A stretch of 64,000 bases of DNA from SG8-30 sp963715485 (GCA_963715485.1 OY970244.1:124001-188000); one strand, 5' to 3'; shown: positions 19,025 through 28,551, counted from the first letter of the stretch. Numbers and translations: made by a program. Notes: generated by a model from the letters alone, not told the origin.

Positions 19025-19999
19025 TCAACCGGTGGCCCACTCGGCGAGGCTCGCACCCAGCGCATGCCCTGACTCGAAGGCCGCCTCCACGCGAGCGTCG
19101 AGGCACCAGTCGCCGCACAAGCCGAGGCCTTGCGAGGAATCGAGCAGGCATGGCTGCCCGAGCGGCTGCACGACGCGCGCATGGCGCCAGCGATGCGCTT
19201 CCGTCAACGCGATGGCCGGCAACGGCATCGCGAGCCGCTCGGCGAAGCGCGCCAGCAGCGCGCTGCGGACCGTCGCCGCCTCGGCCTCGAGATGTTGCCG
19301 CGACCAGTCTGCGTCCGCGTGCAGCACCCAGGCGTCGAGGCCGCTGCGGCGCGGCTTGGCCGAATTGCGTGCGAACCAGGGCAGCACCGGGTCCGGCGAC
19401 CAGTCGGCATCCAGCGGGGCGTCGAGACGCTGCTCGAAGGCGACCATCAATGCCCAGCACGGCGCCATCGCCACCGTCGCCAGCCTTTCAGCAAGCGCGC
19501 TGCGGTCGCCGACCAGCCCCAGTGCCTGCGGGGCCGGAAGTGCCAGCGCCACGGCATCGAAGGCTTCGTGGCGCCCGCCGGTATCGTCCCTGAGGTGCCA
19601 GACCCTCCCCTGCCGCTCGAGCGCGATGATGCGGATCGCGAACTGCACATCGACGGGCCCCGCCATCCACCGGGGCAGGGCGTTGATTCCCGGCACCCCG
19701 ACCCACAGCTCGCGCTGGTCCTGTTCGCCGCCGGGCCAGCGCGGCGTCCAGGCCGCCACGTGCCCTGCCCGGCGGGCCTCTTCGACCAGCGCACCGAAGC
19801 CGGCCTCGCTGACGGTGAAATACTGCGCGCCGTGGTCCCACGTCGCCGCCTCGCCGCGCCGTGTAGCCATCCTGCCGCCGGCGGTGCGCGCCTTCTCGAA
19901 GACACGCACGGCATGGCCAGCCTCCTTCAGCCTGCGCGCACAGGCCAGCCCGGCCACACCTGCTCCTATGACGGCGATGTTCCTGCCCGACATCCTCAC
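19025..19999 (-). CDS. FAD-dependent oxidoreductase (renalase-like amine oxidase family)
   Basis: 324 residues. The dinucleotide-binding GxGxxG is in IAVIGAGVAGLACARRL, followed by the Glu that binds ribose in VRVFEKARTAGGRMATRR. WDHGAQYFT and a carboxy-terminal LGLCGDWCLDARVEAAFESG with the family's FAD-contacting GD motif place it with the NAD(P)/FAD-dependent, renalase-like proteins. The substrate is unknown. It is the first gene of the FAD-TPR-ptrB set. Confidence 0.85.
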   Translation of the reverse strand: MRMSGRNIAVIGAGVAGLACARRLKEAGHAVRVFEKARTAGGRMATRRGEAATWDHGAQYFTVSEAGFGALVEEARRAGHVAAWTPRWPGGEQDQRELWVGVPGINALPRWMAGPVDVQFAIRIIALERQGRVWHLRDDTGGRHEAFDAVALALPAPQALGLVGDRSALAERLATVAMAPCWALMVAFEQRLDAPLDADWSPDPVLPWFARNSAKPRRSGLDAWVLHADADWSRQHLEAEAATVRSALLARFAERLAMPLPAIALTEAHRWRHARVVQPLGQPCLLDSSQGLGLCGDWCLDARVEAAFESGHALGASLAEWATG

Positions 20000-20153
20000 C
20001 CCGGCGGCAACCGGCCGCCCAACGCAATTCTAAGCCCCGTCGCGCGGGCCCGCGCGACCGCGTCGCGCGCGGCCGGGCGTCACCCGGCCCCCATGACATG
20101 TTAGCCTCCTCGGCCTCGTGCTCCTGCACGTTGCCGAAGACGACGACCCGCCG

Positions 20154-20825
20154 ATGCGGCAGATGTCCTGTTTCCTCGCGGCGGCTGCCACGATGCTGGC
20201 CGGCTGCGCCTCCACACCGCCACCTTATCCGCGGGATGCCGACGCGCGACTCGCCGTGTACGCAGCGTCACCGCCGTGCTGCGAGGATCCCGCTGACTTC
20301 GACTACACCGACCTGCCGGCGGCCGGGCGGATGGAGTTCGTGATTGGCGACGCGGATCCCGCCTTCGAGTTCCAGAGCGGGATGAGCCGCTTCGCTGCGT
20401 TCAGGCTACCGGGCACCGGCGAGGCGTATCGCGTGCAGGTGAAGAGCTACTTCGACGGCCGTAGTGCGCCGGGCCAGAGCGTGTTCTACCCGGTGCTGGC
20501 GATGATGGACGACGCGTTCATCGTCACCCGCGTGTCGAACCTGGAGAACCTGCGCCTCGACACGGAACTGGCGACGCCGGGCGGACAAAACGGCCTGACC
20601 GTCACCGCCCCGTTCGACCCGAATTTCAGTCCCGAGCGCTACCTCGTGGTGTTCACGCCGGCCGTACTGCTCGGTTCACCACCGCCGGAACGGCGGGACG
20701 GGGACGTGCTGACGCTGCCGACGCTCGACTGGCTGCAGCGGCGCGAAGACGCCATGGTGAAGCCATCGCCCTTCGGCCGGCTGCGCATCATCATCGTACC
20801 GGCGTCGTTGCCCGAGCCGGGCTAG
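20154..20825 (+). CDS. MalM-like lipoprotein
   Basis: 223 residues with a lipobox MLAGCAS near residue 18. The mature protein is a beta-rich domain (FRLPGTGEAYRVQVKSYFDG, VFYPVLAMMDDAF, ERYLVVFTPAVLLG) like the MalM periplasmic family; MalM's own function is unsettled. No maltose genes are nearby, so only the fold name is used. The start codon is uncertain: 20154 and 20163 both precede the signal, with weak ribosome sites. Confidence 0.65.
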   Translation: MRQMSCFLAAAATMLAGCASTPPPYPRDADARLAVYAASPPCCEDPADFDYTDLPAAGRMEFVIGDADPAFEFQSGMSRFAAFRLPGTGEAYRVQVKSYFDGRSAPGQSVFYPVLAMMDDAFIVTRVSNLENLRLDTELATPGGQNGLTVTAPFDPNFSPERYLVVFTPAVLLGSPPPERRDGDVLTLPTLDWLQRREDAMVKPSPFGRLRIIIVPASLPEPG

Positions 20826-20923
20826 GCGGCCTCGCGCGGCGGAGGCCGTGCACGTACCGCCGTCAGGCACGAATTCGCGCTCCAGGGTGCCGCGGACGCG
20901 GCCCGCAGGGTTGCCTCGGGCAG

Positions 20924-21796
20924 TCACGGGCTGGCGGGCGGCAGCGACCTGTGGTCATCGTCGCGACCGTCCAGGATGAAGCCGGTCACCGCCGCCACCA
21001 CCGCCGCGTCGGCGAGCAGGTCGCGGTGTCCCAGGCCCGCCGTGTAGAGGAATTGCGCCTCCGGCCAGGCCGTCTCCAGCAGCCGCGCCTCCGCGACAGG
21101 TATCACGTCGTCGTCCCGGTCGTGAACGACCAGCGCGCCGACACCGGGCGGCAGGGCGAGCGCGAGGACATCGAGCTGCGCGACCGGCCTGCCGGCATGT
21201 GCATCGAAGCGCGCACCGAGCGCCGCCCGCGCGCGCGGCGGCAGTCCGATGCGATCGGCGAACCCGGAGATCATGAGGCTGGGCCGCGACGGGGCGCCCA
21301 GCAGCACGAGGCACCGCGCCTGGAGGCCGAACTCGAGCGCGATCGCCGCCGCAGCACCCCCCATCGAGTGGCCGATGACGGCGTGGACCTCCTCTCCCAG
21401 CACCCCGGCGGCCCGCAGCATCGCATCGGCGACCAGGCGCGGCGTGGCGCGCCGGCCGGGCGTGGCGCCGTGTCCCGGCGCATCGAGGGCCACGAGGCGC
21501 AGGCCGGCCGCAGCGAGCGTCTCGGCGATCCGCCGGAACTGTGTCGGGCGCCCGCGCCAGCCATGCGCGGCCAGCACCACCGGCCCCGGGCCACCCCACG
21601 CCAGCGCATGCAGGCCCCCCGGAAGGCGCAGGGCCTCGGGCGCCAGCACCGACCGCTCCAGCTCCCATGGCTGGGGCGGGTTGCGGCCGCGCGGCCGGGT
21701 CAGGAGTTCGTCAGCCGCCAGGGCCGCGAGGCGGGGCGACAGCGTTCCCGCCAGCCCGAAGGCCCGGCGCAGCCAGGGAGGGATCTCATCCGCCAT
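20924..21796 (-). CDS. Alpha/beta hydrolase
   Basis: 290 residues. Catalytic triad candidates are Ser144 in the nucleophile elbow GHSMGG, Asp in VVHDRDDDVIP, and His in AGLGHRDLL. The oxyanion-hole region is VVLAAHGWRGRP. The family covers esterases, lipases and related enzymes; the substrate is not predictable. It stands alone, followed by a 127 bp gap to the unrelated plus-strand lipoprotein. Confidence 0.85.
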   Translation of the reverse strand: MADEIPPWLRRAFGLAGTLSPRLAALAADELLTRPRGRNPPQPWELERSVLAPEALRLPGGLHALAWGGPGPVVLAAHGWRGRPTQFRRIAETLAAAGLRLVALDAPGHGATPGRRATPRLVADAMLRAAGVLGEEVHAVIGHSMGGAAAAIALEFGLQARCLVLLGAPSRPSLMISGFADRIGLPPRARAALGARFDAHAGRPVAQLDVLALALPPGVGALVVHDRDDDVIPVAEARLLETAWPEAQFLYTAGLGHRDLLADAAVVAAVTGFILDGRDDDHRSLPPASP

Positions 21797-21832
21797 GCCG
21801 GGGGCCGCAGGTGCCTGGCAGGACGGTCACGG

Positions 21833-21872
21833 TAAAAGCGAGGGCCGGCGTGGTCACCCGCGCCGGCCCTCG
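21833..21872 (-). terminator. Intrinsic terminator after the unknown lipoprotein gene
   Basis: A perfect 12-bp stem: CGAGGGCCGGCG (21839-21850) pairs with CGCCGGCCCTCG (21861-21872) around a 10-nt loop. In the minus direction the stem is followed by CTTTTACC (T4 at 21834-21838), so it should stop transcription of the lipoprotein gene that ends at 21896, before the hydrolase starting at 21796. Confidence 0.85.
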
Positions 21873-21895
21873 TCTCACGCTCGTGCTAACCGGCC

Positions 21896-22441
21896 TCAAT
21901 TGCCCGGGGCAGGTGTCTCGCCTTCCTCGGACGCTGCGCCCTCATCCGCGGGCACCTCGTCCTCGCCCGGCATGCCGACCGTCGGCTCCGACATCTCGGC
22001 GGAACTCGGCGGACCGCCGCAGCCCTCGACGCCGTCGATGAAGATGATGCCGAGGTCGCCTCCCGCCTGGATGTCGCGCTCGCACTTGTAGGTATCGGAA
22101 CGCAGCGGTGCGCTGAACTCCCAGACGCCGGGTGCCATGGGCAGGGACTCTCCCTGGCCGCTGCACATCGGGGCCCCGTTCTCGTCCGTGGGGCCGGTGG
22201 TCTCGATCTCCGCCACCATCATCGAGTTGTTGGCGTACTTGTTCGCCTGGCCGCTGAGGGCCTTGGGCGTCATCCGGACAGGCACCGTCTCGCAGGTGCC
22301 GCCGTAGGAGATCGTCTTGACGGTGATCTGCGCGCGGATCAGCGGCAGCTCGTCGTTCTTGCTGCCGCCGCATCCTGCAGCCAGCGCTGCGGCCGTGACC
22401 GCGATGATGAGCCCGCTGCGGGAACCGGACAGAATATTCAT
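21896..22441 (-). CDS. Hypothetical lipoprotein with acidic tail
   Basis: 181 residues. The signal ends in lipobox LAAGC (Cys about residue 24). The mature part contains four more cysteines (GTCETV, MCSGQ, YKCERD, EGCGG), likely two disulfides, and ends with an acidic, low-complexity tail rich in Glu, Pro and Ala. I do not recognise the family. The start at 22441 is the last ATG before the signal; a preceding hairpin (22475-22498) lies in its leader. Confidence 0.7.
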   Translation of the reverse strand: MNILSGSRSGLIIAVTAAALAAGCGGSKNDELPLIRAQITVKTISYGGTCETVPVRMTPKALSGQANKYANNSMMVAEIETTGPTDENGAPMCSGQGESLPMAPGVWEFSAPLRSDTYKCERDIQAGGDLGIIFIDGVEGCGGPPSSAEMSEPTVGMPGEDEVPADEGAASEEGETPAPGN

Positions 22442-22775
22442 GACTCGCTCTACCCCCTGTTTGCTGCAAGCAAACGGCGGGGGTGGGCACCCCCGCCGCG
22501 GCAATGTATCCGCACAGTTTTTGCCAGTCCGCCCACCGTACGTCAAGCGCAAACGCATGATCATGCTGCAAAAGGCCTGCAGCATGGCGGCGGCGAGGCC
22601 GCAGCACGAGGCTGCGGGCCTCATTGTGCAGGGCGCGATCCGCAGCATAGCGCAGCATTTTTTGTCTGAGGACAGGCTTGTTTTTCAGAGACTTATCCCG
22701 GAACCGGCGCAAAAGCGCAGCAACCGGGACGGTTCGGCAGACGTCCGGGCTCCGCCGCTGCCGCCGGGGCGCGGC
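22442..22775. other. Intergenic region with a GC-rich hairpin; no gene
   Basis: 334 bp between the methyltransferase end and the lipoprotein start. It holds a perfect hairpin, CGGCGGGGGT (22475-22484) with ACCCCCGCCG (22489-22498), loop GGGC, next to a smaller repeat TTTGC-TGCAA-GCAAA (22460-22474). In the minus direction these would lie in the lipoprotein mRNA leader or end the methyltransferase transcript. TTGACG and a GATACA-like hexamer occur here on the minus strand, but their spacing is not convincing as a promoter. Confidence 0.5.
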
Positions 22776-23403
22776 TCAAGCTCGCTTGCTGCGGCCTACC
22801 AGGCCGCGGGTACGTGCCGCCGGCCAGCAGCGCTCCATTTCCCACAGTACCGGCGAGAAGCCACGCCGCACCAGCATGCCGGCCCCGACGGGCCGGAACG
22901 ATCGACCGCAGCCGGCTGCGATACCACTCCGCCGGCCTGAGGTGGACACCGCCGTCGCTCCGCGCCCGATCGGCGCTGGATCGCCAGTCCTCTGTCGTCA
23001 GGGCGGTGAGATACAGCGCCCCGCGGCTGATCCGGCCGAGGTTGGCGATCGCCCGGGCGGCTGCACGGTCGTCGAGGTACTGCAGCACGTCGTGGCACAG
23101 GATCAGGTCGAATGCAGCAGCCGGACGGTAGTCTTCCAGCCGCTGAAACTCCCATCCATGGCGCTTCGCCAGGTATTCGCTCACTTCCAGGCCAATGTAG
23201 CGGGCGCGGGGGAAGAACTGCCCGACCGAGGCCCGCATGTAGCCGAGGCCGCAGCCCGCATCGAGCACCCGGCGGACCTTGAAACCGAGCTGGGAGGCGA
23301 AGGCGCAGGCGAAGTCCGCGATCCGGCGCTGCTCTGCGGCGGTGGCCACCCGCGTGGCTGGATTGCGGTAGTAGCGGCGGTAGAACTCTGCGTCGAAGTG
23401 CAT
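22776..23403 (-). CDS. Class I SAM-dependent methyltransferase (one frame break)
   Basis: About 208 residues. The SAM site is VLDAGCGLGYM (motif I), with ARYIGLEVSEYL (motif II) and FDLILCHDVLQYLDD (motif IV). The start MHFDAEFYRRYY is typical of a small family of stand-alone methyltransferases. One extra T at 22894-22897 shifts the frame: the other frame gives a sensible end (RPVGAGMLVRRGFSPVLWEM ... VGRSKRA) and stop at 22776, whereas the unshifted frame runs into Gly/Pro/Ala-rich nonsense. The substrate is unknown. Confidence 0.75.
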
Positions 23404-23478
23404 GGTGCGCCCCGGACGGTCAACGACCACCATGATCCCATGATGTTCACTGGCGGGTCAGCGCGCTAGGCTTGTTTG

Positions 23479-24150
23479 ATGGACTCCCACGACCTTTCAG
23501 CAGGCTGGATCGTCGCGACCTGGATCGGCGCCCTCGTGCTGCTGGCACGGGCCGTGGCGACCGCGCCCTGGCGGAGCTGGCTGGGCGACAGCGAGAGGCA
23601 GCACGTCTGGATGGGGTCGGTCGTCATGGCCCTCGCGTTGTGGGCGATGAAGGCCGGGCTGACCCCCGGCCTCTCCTTTCACTTCCTGCTGGCCACTGCA
23701 CTGACGCTGATGCACGGCTGGCAGTTGGCGCTCATCGGCCTGGCGATCGTGCTCTCCGTCCTGGCGCTCATGCAGCCGGACCACTGGCCAGCCTGGGGCC
23801 TCTACCTGCTCGCGGAAGGCGCCGTCCCGGTCCTGTTCGTCACCTGGCTGCACGGCCTGGTGCAGCGCCGCCTGCCGCACAACTACTTCGTGTACTTCTT
23901 CGTGACGGTCTTCGCAGGGTCCATCGTCGCGTTCAACCTGGCCGGTGCCGCCCGCATCGGCCTGCTTTCGCTGGCCGGTGCGCTGCCATCCGCGGACCTG
24001 GCGGGTGAGTGGCTGGCATTCCTGCCCATGATGAGCTTCGGGGAGCCGTTCCTGAACGGCATCGTCATGGCCGTGGCCGTGGTCTATTTCCCCCACTGGG
24101 TCTCGAGCTTCGACGACCGCCTCTACCTGGCCCGCCGCAACCCGCCCTGA
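23479..24150 (+). CDS. CbiM-like energy-coupling factor transporter permease
   Basis: 223 residues, about six membrane helices. Features are LTPGLSFHFLLATALTLM with a conserved His, RRLPHNYFVYFFVTVF, and a late FGEPFLNGIVMAVAVVYFPHWV. These match a small proteobacterial branch of the CbiM/energy-coupling factor permease family, usually linked to nickel or cobalt uptake. No ATPase or transmembrane partner is adjacent, so metal transport is an inference. Start ATG at 23479. Confidence 0.7.
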   Translation: MDSHDLSAGWIVATWIGALVLLARAVATAPWRSWLGDSERQHVWMGSVVMALALWAMKAGLTPGLSFHFLLATALTLMHGWQLALIGLAIVLSVLALMQPDHWPAWGLYLLAEGAVPVLFVTWLHGLVQRRLPHNYFVYFFVTVFAGSIVAFNLAGAARIGLLSLAGALPSADLAGEWLAFLPMMSFGEPFLNGIVMAVAVVYFPHWVSSFDDRLYLARRNPP

Positions 24151-24155
24151 GGCAC

Positions 24156-24180
24156 CCCCGGCGATCCTTTCCCGCCGGGG
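24156..24180 (+). terminator. Hairpin after the CbiM-like gene
   Basis: CCCCGGC (24156-24162) pairs with GCCGGGG (24174-24180) five bases after the stop codon. No T-run follows, so it may only slow polymerase or protect the mRNA end. Confidence 0.45.
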
Positions 24181-24273
24181 AGACGGCCCGTTGCCGGGAC
24201 CGCGTCGCGCCTCCACGGGCCCTGCCCGAATGGGGCCCGCAAAAGTGGCTAATCCCTAGGTAAATCCCCGGTT

Positions 24274-24302
24274 TTGAAAAGATTTTTCGCCATGGAACAT
24301 AC
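24274..24302 (+). promoter_or_regulatory. Candidate promoter region of the V-ATPase operon
   Basis: The stretch 24240-24300 is the least GC-rich part of the gap before the V-ATPase operon (CTAATCCCTAGGTAAATCCCC, then TTTTGAAAAGATTTTT). TTGAAA at 24274-24279 is a fair -35 hexamer; 17 bp downstream ACATAC is a poor -10. The operon must start near here, but the exact promoter is uncertain. Confidence 0.25.
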
Positions 24303-24338
24303 CCGGGGGAGGGGGCGCGCTGCGCACCCCTTTTGGTG

Positions 24339-24699
24339 ATGGCCATGGGCAACCGGCCCGACAAGCGAGAGGATCGCCACCCGGCCGTCGGCGGCATCGC
24401 CGAGGCGATGAACAGGGTGCTGGCGGCCGAGCGCGACGCGCTGGCCGAGGTCGAGGCCTGCCGGACGGAGGCCGAGAAGGACCCTGGAGGCCGCCCGGCG
24501 CGAGGCAAGGGTCATCCTCGAGCGGGCAGAGCGCGTTGCCCGCGACATTCACGCCCGCACCGGCAAGCTGGCCGAGACCCGGGCCCAGCAGCTGCGCGAG
24601 CGCTGGGCCAGCGAACACGATGCCGCCGATCCCGGCGATCGCCTCTCCGGGGCCGTGCAGCGCCTGGCCGACCGGATGACGGGCAACAGCCATGCGTGA
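24339..24699 (+). CDS. V-type ATPase peripheral-stalk coiled-coil subunit (G/H-like; one frame break)
   Basis: About 119 residues, almost entirely charged coiled coil (AEAMNRVLAAERDALAEVEACRTEAEK, then EAARREARVILERAERVARD, LAETRAQQLRERW). This fits the small G/H stalk subunit that opens many bacterial V-ATPase operons and holds the stator with subunit E. One extra base at 24476-24482 breaks the frame; reading across it gives a stop at 24697-24699 that overlaps the start of the next gene by 8 nt. First gene of the operon. Confidence 0.65.
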
Positions 24700-25444
24700 C
24701 TCGGCGCGCATCGCCTATGCACAGGCCCGGGCGCAGGCTCGTTTCGGCGGCCGTCCCGAGGAGGCGCTCTGGCGCGAACTCGAGGCCGGTCGCGAACTTC
24801 CACACCTCATCGAACTCCTGCGCGGCAGCCCGATGCGCGGTGCCGTCGAGTCGCTTCCGGCATCGATCGAGCCGCACGAACTGGAATCGCGGCTGCGCGC
24901 GCACTGGGAGGCCGCCTGCGCAGAGGTGGCCCGCTGGTACCCGGCAGCATGGCAGCCGTCCCTTCAATGGCTCGGCACGTTGCCGTGGGTCGCGCCACTG
25001 GCCTGGGGCGAACGCCGTCCCGAGGACCCCAACTGGGCCGAGGAGGATCCGCTGCTGGGCAAGACGGCTGCCGCGGCAGCGCTTTCAGCGCTGGCGGAGG
25101 GCCCGCTTCATCCGCTGGCTGCCGCTGTCCGGAAGAACGCACCGATTGCACAGGCCTGGCACGCACACTGGCGGGAGACCTGGCCCTCGCCCGGCCCGCG
25201 GGAACGGCGTGCGCTGGAAAGACTCGCCGGGGCGCTCGCCGGGTTCCTGCCCGGAGGGGCGGACACGGAGCCCTTCGACGCCCTCGTCGACCGTACCGAG
25301 CAGTCCGCGACCCGGGTCTTCAGGCGACAGGCCGGCACCGCGCTCGCGGGGCTGGCCCTGCTCGTCCTGCTCGGCCTCGACCACCTCAGGCTGCGTGCCG
25401 CCCTCGCCGTGGCGCGCTCCTTCGGGCCCGCGAGGACACCATGA
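24692..25444 (+). CDS. ntpC: V-type ATPase subunit C (rotor-stator connector d/C)
   Basis: 250 residues, alanine/leucine-rich and helical, with no membrane anchor except a short hydrophobic stretch near the end (TALAGLALLVLLGLDHLRLRAAL). Sequence alone is weakly diagnostic, but its size, position after the stalk subunit and before subunit I, and the start IAYAQARAQARFG fit the C/d subunit that plugs the c-ring to the central shaft. It overlaps the next gene by ATGA (25441-25444), a sign of coupled translation. Confidence 0.65.
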   Translation: MRDSARIAYAQARAQARFGGRPEEALWRELEAGRELPHLIELLRGSPMRGAVESLPASIEPHELESRLRAHWEAACAEVARWYPAAWQPSLQWLGTLPWVAPLAWGERRPEDPNWAEEDPLLGKTAAAAALSALAEGPLHPLAAAVRKNAPIAQAWHAHWRETWPSPGPRERRALERLAGALAGFLPGGADTEPFDALVDRTEQSATRVFRRQAGTALAGLALLVLLGLDHLRLRAALAVARSFGPARTP

Positions 25445-27269
25445 CCCTCCGGCCTGCCGCCGCCCGCTGGTTCGAACTGCTGACCGACCGCGAGCACCTC
25501 GGCCGCGTGCTGAGCTGCCTCGCGGACACCGGGCTGGTGCAGCTCGAGGCCTACAGCAGCGCGGATGCCACGGCAGTGCTGCCGGACTACGCGAGCGTGC
25601 TCGAAGGATATAGCCAGGTCGCGCGGCGCTATCGTGCCTACTGGCCGCCCGTGCGGGTGGACGCGGACGCGGCTGCCGAACGCTCGGTGGACAGCGTGCA
25701 GGCCGATCTCGCACGCCTGCAGGCCTGGGCAGCGGAAGCCGACCCGCTGATCGAGCGTCTGCAATCGCTGGAAGGCGAGACTGCCGGCCTCACCGAGCTG
25801 GCTGCGCTGCTGAGCCGACCGGATGCCGATCTGCCGGACCTCTCGCTGCTGACCGGCTGTGGACCGGCACTCGTGTCGAGGCTGTACGCCCTGGCGGACG
25901 ACATCGGTCCGATCGCGCTGCCTCGCAGGCGTGCTTCACAGCTTCCTCAACGGGCGAGTCGGGTCGCTACCTGCTGCTGCTGGGCCCGAGCGGCGAGCTC
26001 GATGCGCTCGAGCCGCACCTCGCTGCCGTCAAGGCGCGAGAAGTCGCGCTGCCGCGCGGCCTGCCCGCTGCACAGCCGGAAGCGGCCGCGACGATCTCGC
26101 GCCGCATCGAGTCGCTGCAGGAGCAATCCGGCAGCGTGCGCACCGAGCTGGACGCGCTGTCCGGAAAGCACCGCCTGCCCGCCATCCTGGCTGAATTCGC
26201 GTTCCTGGACTGGCTGGTGACCCACGTGCCACAGTTGCCGGCGACCCAGCACTTCGCCTGGGTCACCGGCTGGACCAGCGACCTCGACGGCCAGCGGCTC
26301 AACGAGGCCTTGCAGCGCATCGGCCTGCCCGGGCTGCTGCACTTCCCTGAGGCGCCGCGAACCTTCGACGCACCCGTCGTGCTGGCCAACCCTGTCTGGG
26401 CGAGGCCGTTCGAGCTGTTCGTGCGGCTGCTGGGCACCCCCGGCTCCGCCGAGGCGGACCCGAGCGCCCTGGTAGCGCTGATCGCGCCCCTGCTGTTCGG
26501 TTTCATGTTCGGCGACGTCGGCCAGGGTGCCGTGCTGCTGATCGCCGGGCTGCTGCTGCAGCGTCGCTACCCGGCACTGCGGCTGCTGGTGCCCGGCGGC
26601 CTGGCTGCGATCGCCTTCGGCTTCGCGTTCGGCAGCGTTTTCGCCCGGGAGGACCTGATCCCGGCGCTGTGGCTGCATCCCCTGGAGCAGCCCCTGACCC
26701 TGCTGGCCGTCAGCATCGGCCTCGGCGTGGTCATCATCACCCTCGGGCTGGTCATGGACGGGGTCGAGCATGCCTGGCGCGGCGCCGGGCGCAGCTGGTG
26801 GCTCAGCCGCGCGGGCCTGCTGGTCACCTACCTGGGACTGGTCAGCACCCCGTTCTTCCCCGGAGGCGCGCTGGTGGCGCTCGGCGGACTCGTCTGGTTC
26901 GTGGCGGGCGCCGCGATCGTCGCCGGCGGACTGCCCGGCGCCGGGACGGCGCTGGCCGAGCTGGTCGAGACCGGGCTGCAGCTGGTCGTCAACACGGTGT
27001 CCTTCGCGCGCGTCGGCGCATTCGCGCTCGCGCACTCCGGCCTGTCCGCCGCGGTGGTGGGCGTCGGCGAGGCCACCGGCAGCACGATCGGCTACTGGGT
27101 AGCGCTGGCCTTCGGCAACCTGCTGATCCTCGCGCTGGAGGGCCTGGTGGTCGGCATCCAGACCACCCGACTGGTGCTGTTCGAATTCTTCATCCGCTTC
27201 CTGCGGGGCGAAGGCCGGCCCTTCAAGCCGCTACCTCCCCCGCAGGGCCGGGATTCACTTCGCCACTAG
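25441..27269 (+). CDS. ntpI: V-type ATPase subunit I (a subunit, ion channel; one frame break)
   Basis: About 608 residues. The amino half is a soluble stator arm with coiled coils; the carboxy half has about seven membrane helices beginning at ALVALIAPLLFGFMFGDVGQ, a hallmark of V-type I subunits. The conserved ion-path Arg is expected in the last helices near FARVGAFALAHSGLS. A frame break near 25930-25965 lies in the arm. This subunit forms the ion half-channels against the c-ring. It follows subunit C by ATGA overlap and precedes subunit K by 9 bp. Confidence 0.85.
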
Positions 27270-27278
27270 GAGACGACC

Positions 27279-27629
27279 ATGAAACTCTGGACTGCTGCCG
27301 TAATCGCCGCGACCTTGCTGGTCGGGGTCCTGGCAGGCGGCGCCACGATCCTCGGCCTCATGGCGCCAATCGCCGGCGCTGCCGAGGCCGCCACGGCCGG
27401 CGTGGATCCCGAAGTCGTACGCTGGGCCTTCGCGTCCGCCGCCGCGGCCGCGGCACTTTCCGCGCTGGCGGCAGGCTATGCCGTCGCCCAGGTCGGCACC
27501 GCCGCCGTCGGCGCGCTGGCGGAGAAGCCCGAGCTGTTCGGCCGCATGCTGATCCTGGTGGGGCTGGCCGAGGGAATCGCCATCTACGGGCTGATCGTCG
27601 CCGTGCTCATCTTCAATCGCGTGAGCTGA
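27279..27629 (+). CDS. ntpK: V-type ATPase subunit K (c-ring proteolipid)
   Basis: 116 residues: an amino-terminal hydrophobic segment (about 5-30, signal-like or an extra helix) followed by one c-type hairpin, helix one at about 47-78 and helix two at 89-113. The ion-binding carboxylate is Glu98 in GLAEGIAIYGLIVAVLIF. Gln71 in helix one and Tyr103 (five after Glu) occupy positions that bind sodium in Na+-type rings, but the Ser/Thr usually following Glu is Gly99, so ion choice is unclear. The loop motif EKPELFG is typical. An AGGAG site precedes the ATG. Confidence 0.9.
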   Translation: MKLWTAAVIAATLLVGVLAGGATILGLMAPIAGAAEAATAGVDPEVVRWAFASAAAAAALSALAAGYAVAQVGTAAVGALAEKPELFGRMLILVGLAEGIAIYGLIVAVLIFNRVS

Positions 27630-27631
27630 AC

Positions 27632-27931
27632 GTGGCCGCGGTCGCGTTCATCGGCGACGAGCTGACGGCCACCGGATTCCGCCTGGCCGGGGCGCGGGTA
27701 TGGATCGTGCCGCCCGAGGAGACGGCCGAGGCGCTGCGCGCCGCACGCGAGGAGGCCTCGCTGGTGCTGATCTCGCCGGCCCATGCGCAGCACGTACCGG
27801 GCGATGAACTCGAGGCCGCATCGCGGTCCTTCGATCCCCTGTTGCTGGTGGTGGACGACGTCCTGGAGCGCGAGGCGCCACCGGACGTCGAGCAGGCGAT
27901 GCGCAGCGCCCTTGGCGTGGAGGCCGCATGA
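27632..27931 (+). CDS. V-type ATPase subunit F (central shaft)
   Basis: 99 residues. VAFIGDELTATGFRLAGARVW near the start and the ASLVLISPAHA strand are the signature of subunit F/NtpG, which regulates the central shaft. It begins with GTG two bases after the subunit K stop, without its own ribosome site, so translation is probably coupled. The stop overlaps the start of subunit E by ATGA. Confidence 0.85.
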   Translation: MAAVAFIGDELTATGFRLAGARVWIVPPEETAEALRAAREEASLVLISPAHAQHVPGDELEAASRSFDPLLLVVDDVLEREAPPDVEQAMRSALGVEAA

Positions 27932-28551
27932 GCGAAGTCCTCGACATGCAGGTCTATTCGCTGCTGGCGCGCATGCACGAGACTCGCGACGCGGGCTGCC
28001 GCCAGCTGCGCGAATCGGCCGCGGCACAGGCCCGCGAGATCGTCGCCGAGGCGCGGCGTCGCGCCCGCCAGCGCGTCAAGGAAGCCGTGCTGGAGAAACG
28101 GCGCCAGGTCGAGGAGCACTGCCGGCAGGCACGCGTCGAGATGGAAACGCGCAGCCGCGCCGATCGCTTCGCGGGCCTCAGCCGCCGGCTGGAGGAGGGC
28201 ATGGCTGCGCTGCCAGGCGCCCTGTCGGAACGATGGTCCGACCCGGCGGCGCGGGACAGCTGGTGCCGGTACGTCCTCGACGGCGCGGCGGTGGCACTGC
28301 GCCCGGGACGGTGGACCCTTGCCCTGGCGCCGGGCCTCGGCGCGGCGGAACGCGAGGCGCTGGCAGGGTCCGCGTCCGAGGCAGCAGGCGAGCCGGTCGA
28401 ATCGCAGGAGGATCCTGCGCTCGAGGCCGGCCTGGTCGTGGTGCATGACGGCGCGCGCTACGACGGGACGATCCGCGGGCTGATGGCGGACCGAAACCGC
28501 GTGCAGGCGGCGCTGCTCGCCGAGCTTGCCGCCCTGGAGACCAGGTCATGA
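27928..28551 (+). CDS. ntpE: V-type ATPase subunit E (peripheral stalk)
   Basis: 207 residues. Residues 10-90 are a long charged helix (RQLRESAAAQAREIVAEARR ... RRQVEEHCRQARVEMETR), followed by a globular end with LEAGLVVVHDGARYDGTIRG, a typical E-subunit closing motif. With the G/H coiled coil it ties the catalytic head to subunit I. It overlaps both neighbours by four bases. Confidence 0.85.
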   Translation: MSEVLDMQVYSLLARMHETRDAGCRQLRESAAAQAREIVAEARRRARQRVKEAVLEKRRQVEEHCRQARVEMETRSRADRFAGLSRRLEEGMAALPGALSERWSDPAARDSWCRYVLDGAAVALRPGRWTLALAPGLGAAEREALAGSASEAAGEPVESQEDPALEAGLVVVHDGARYDGTIRGLMADRNRVQAALLAELAALETRS

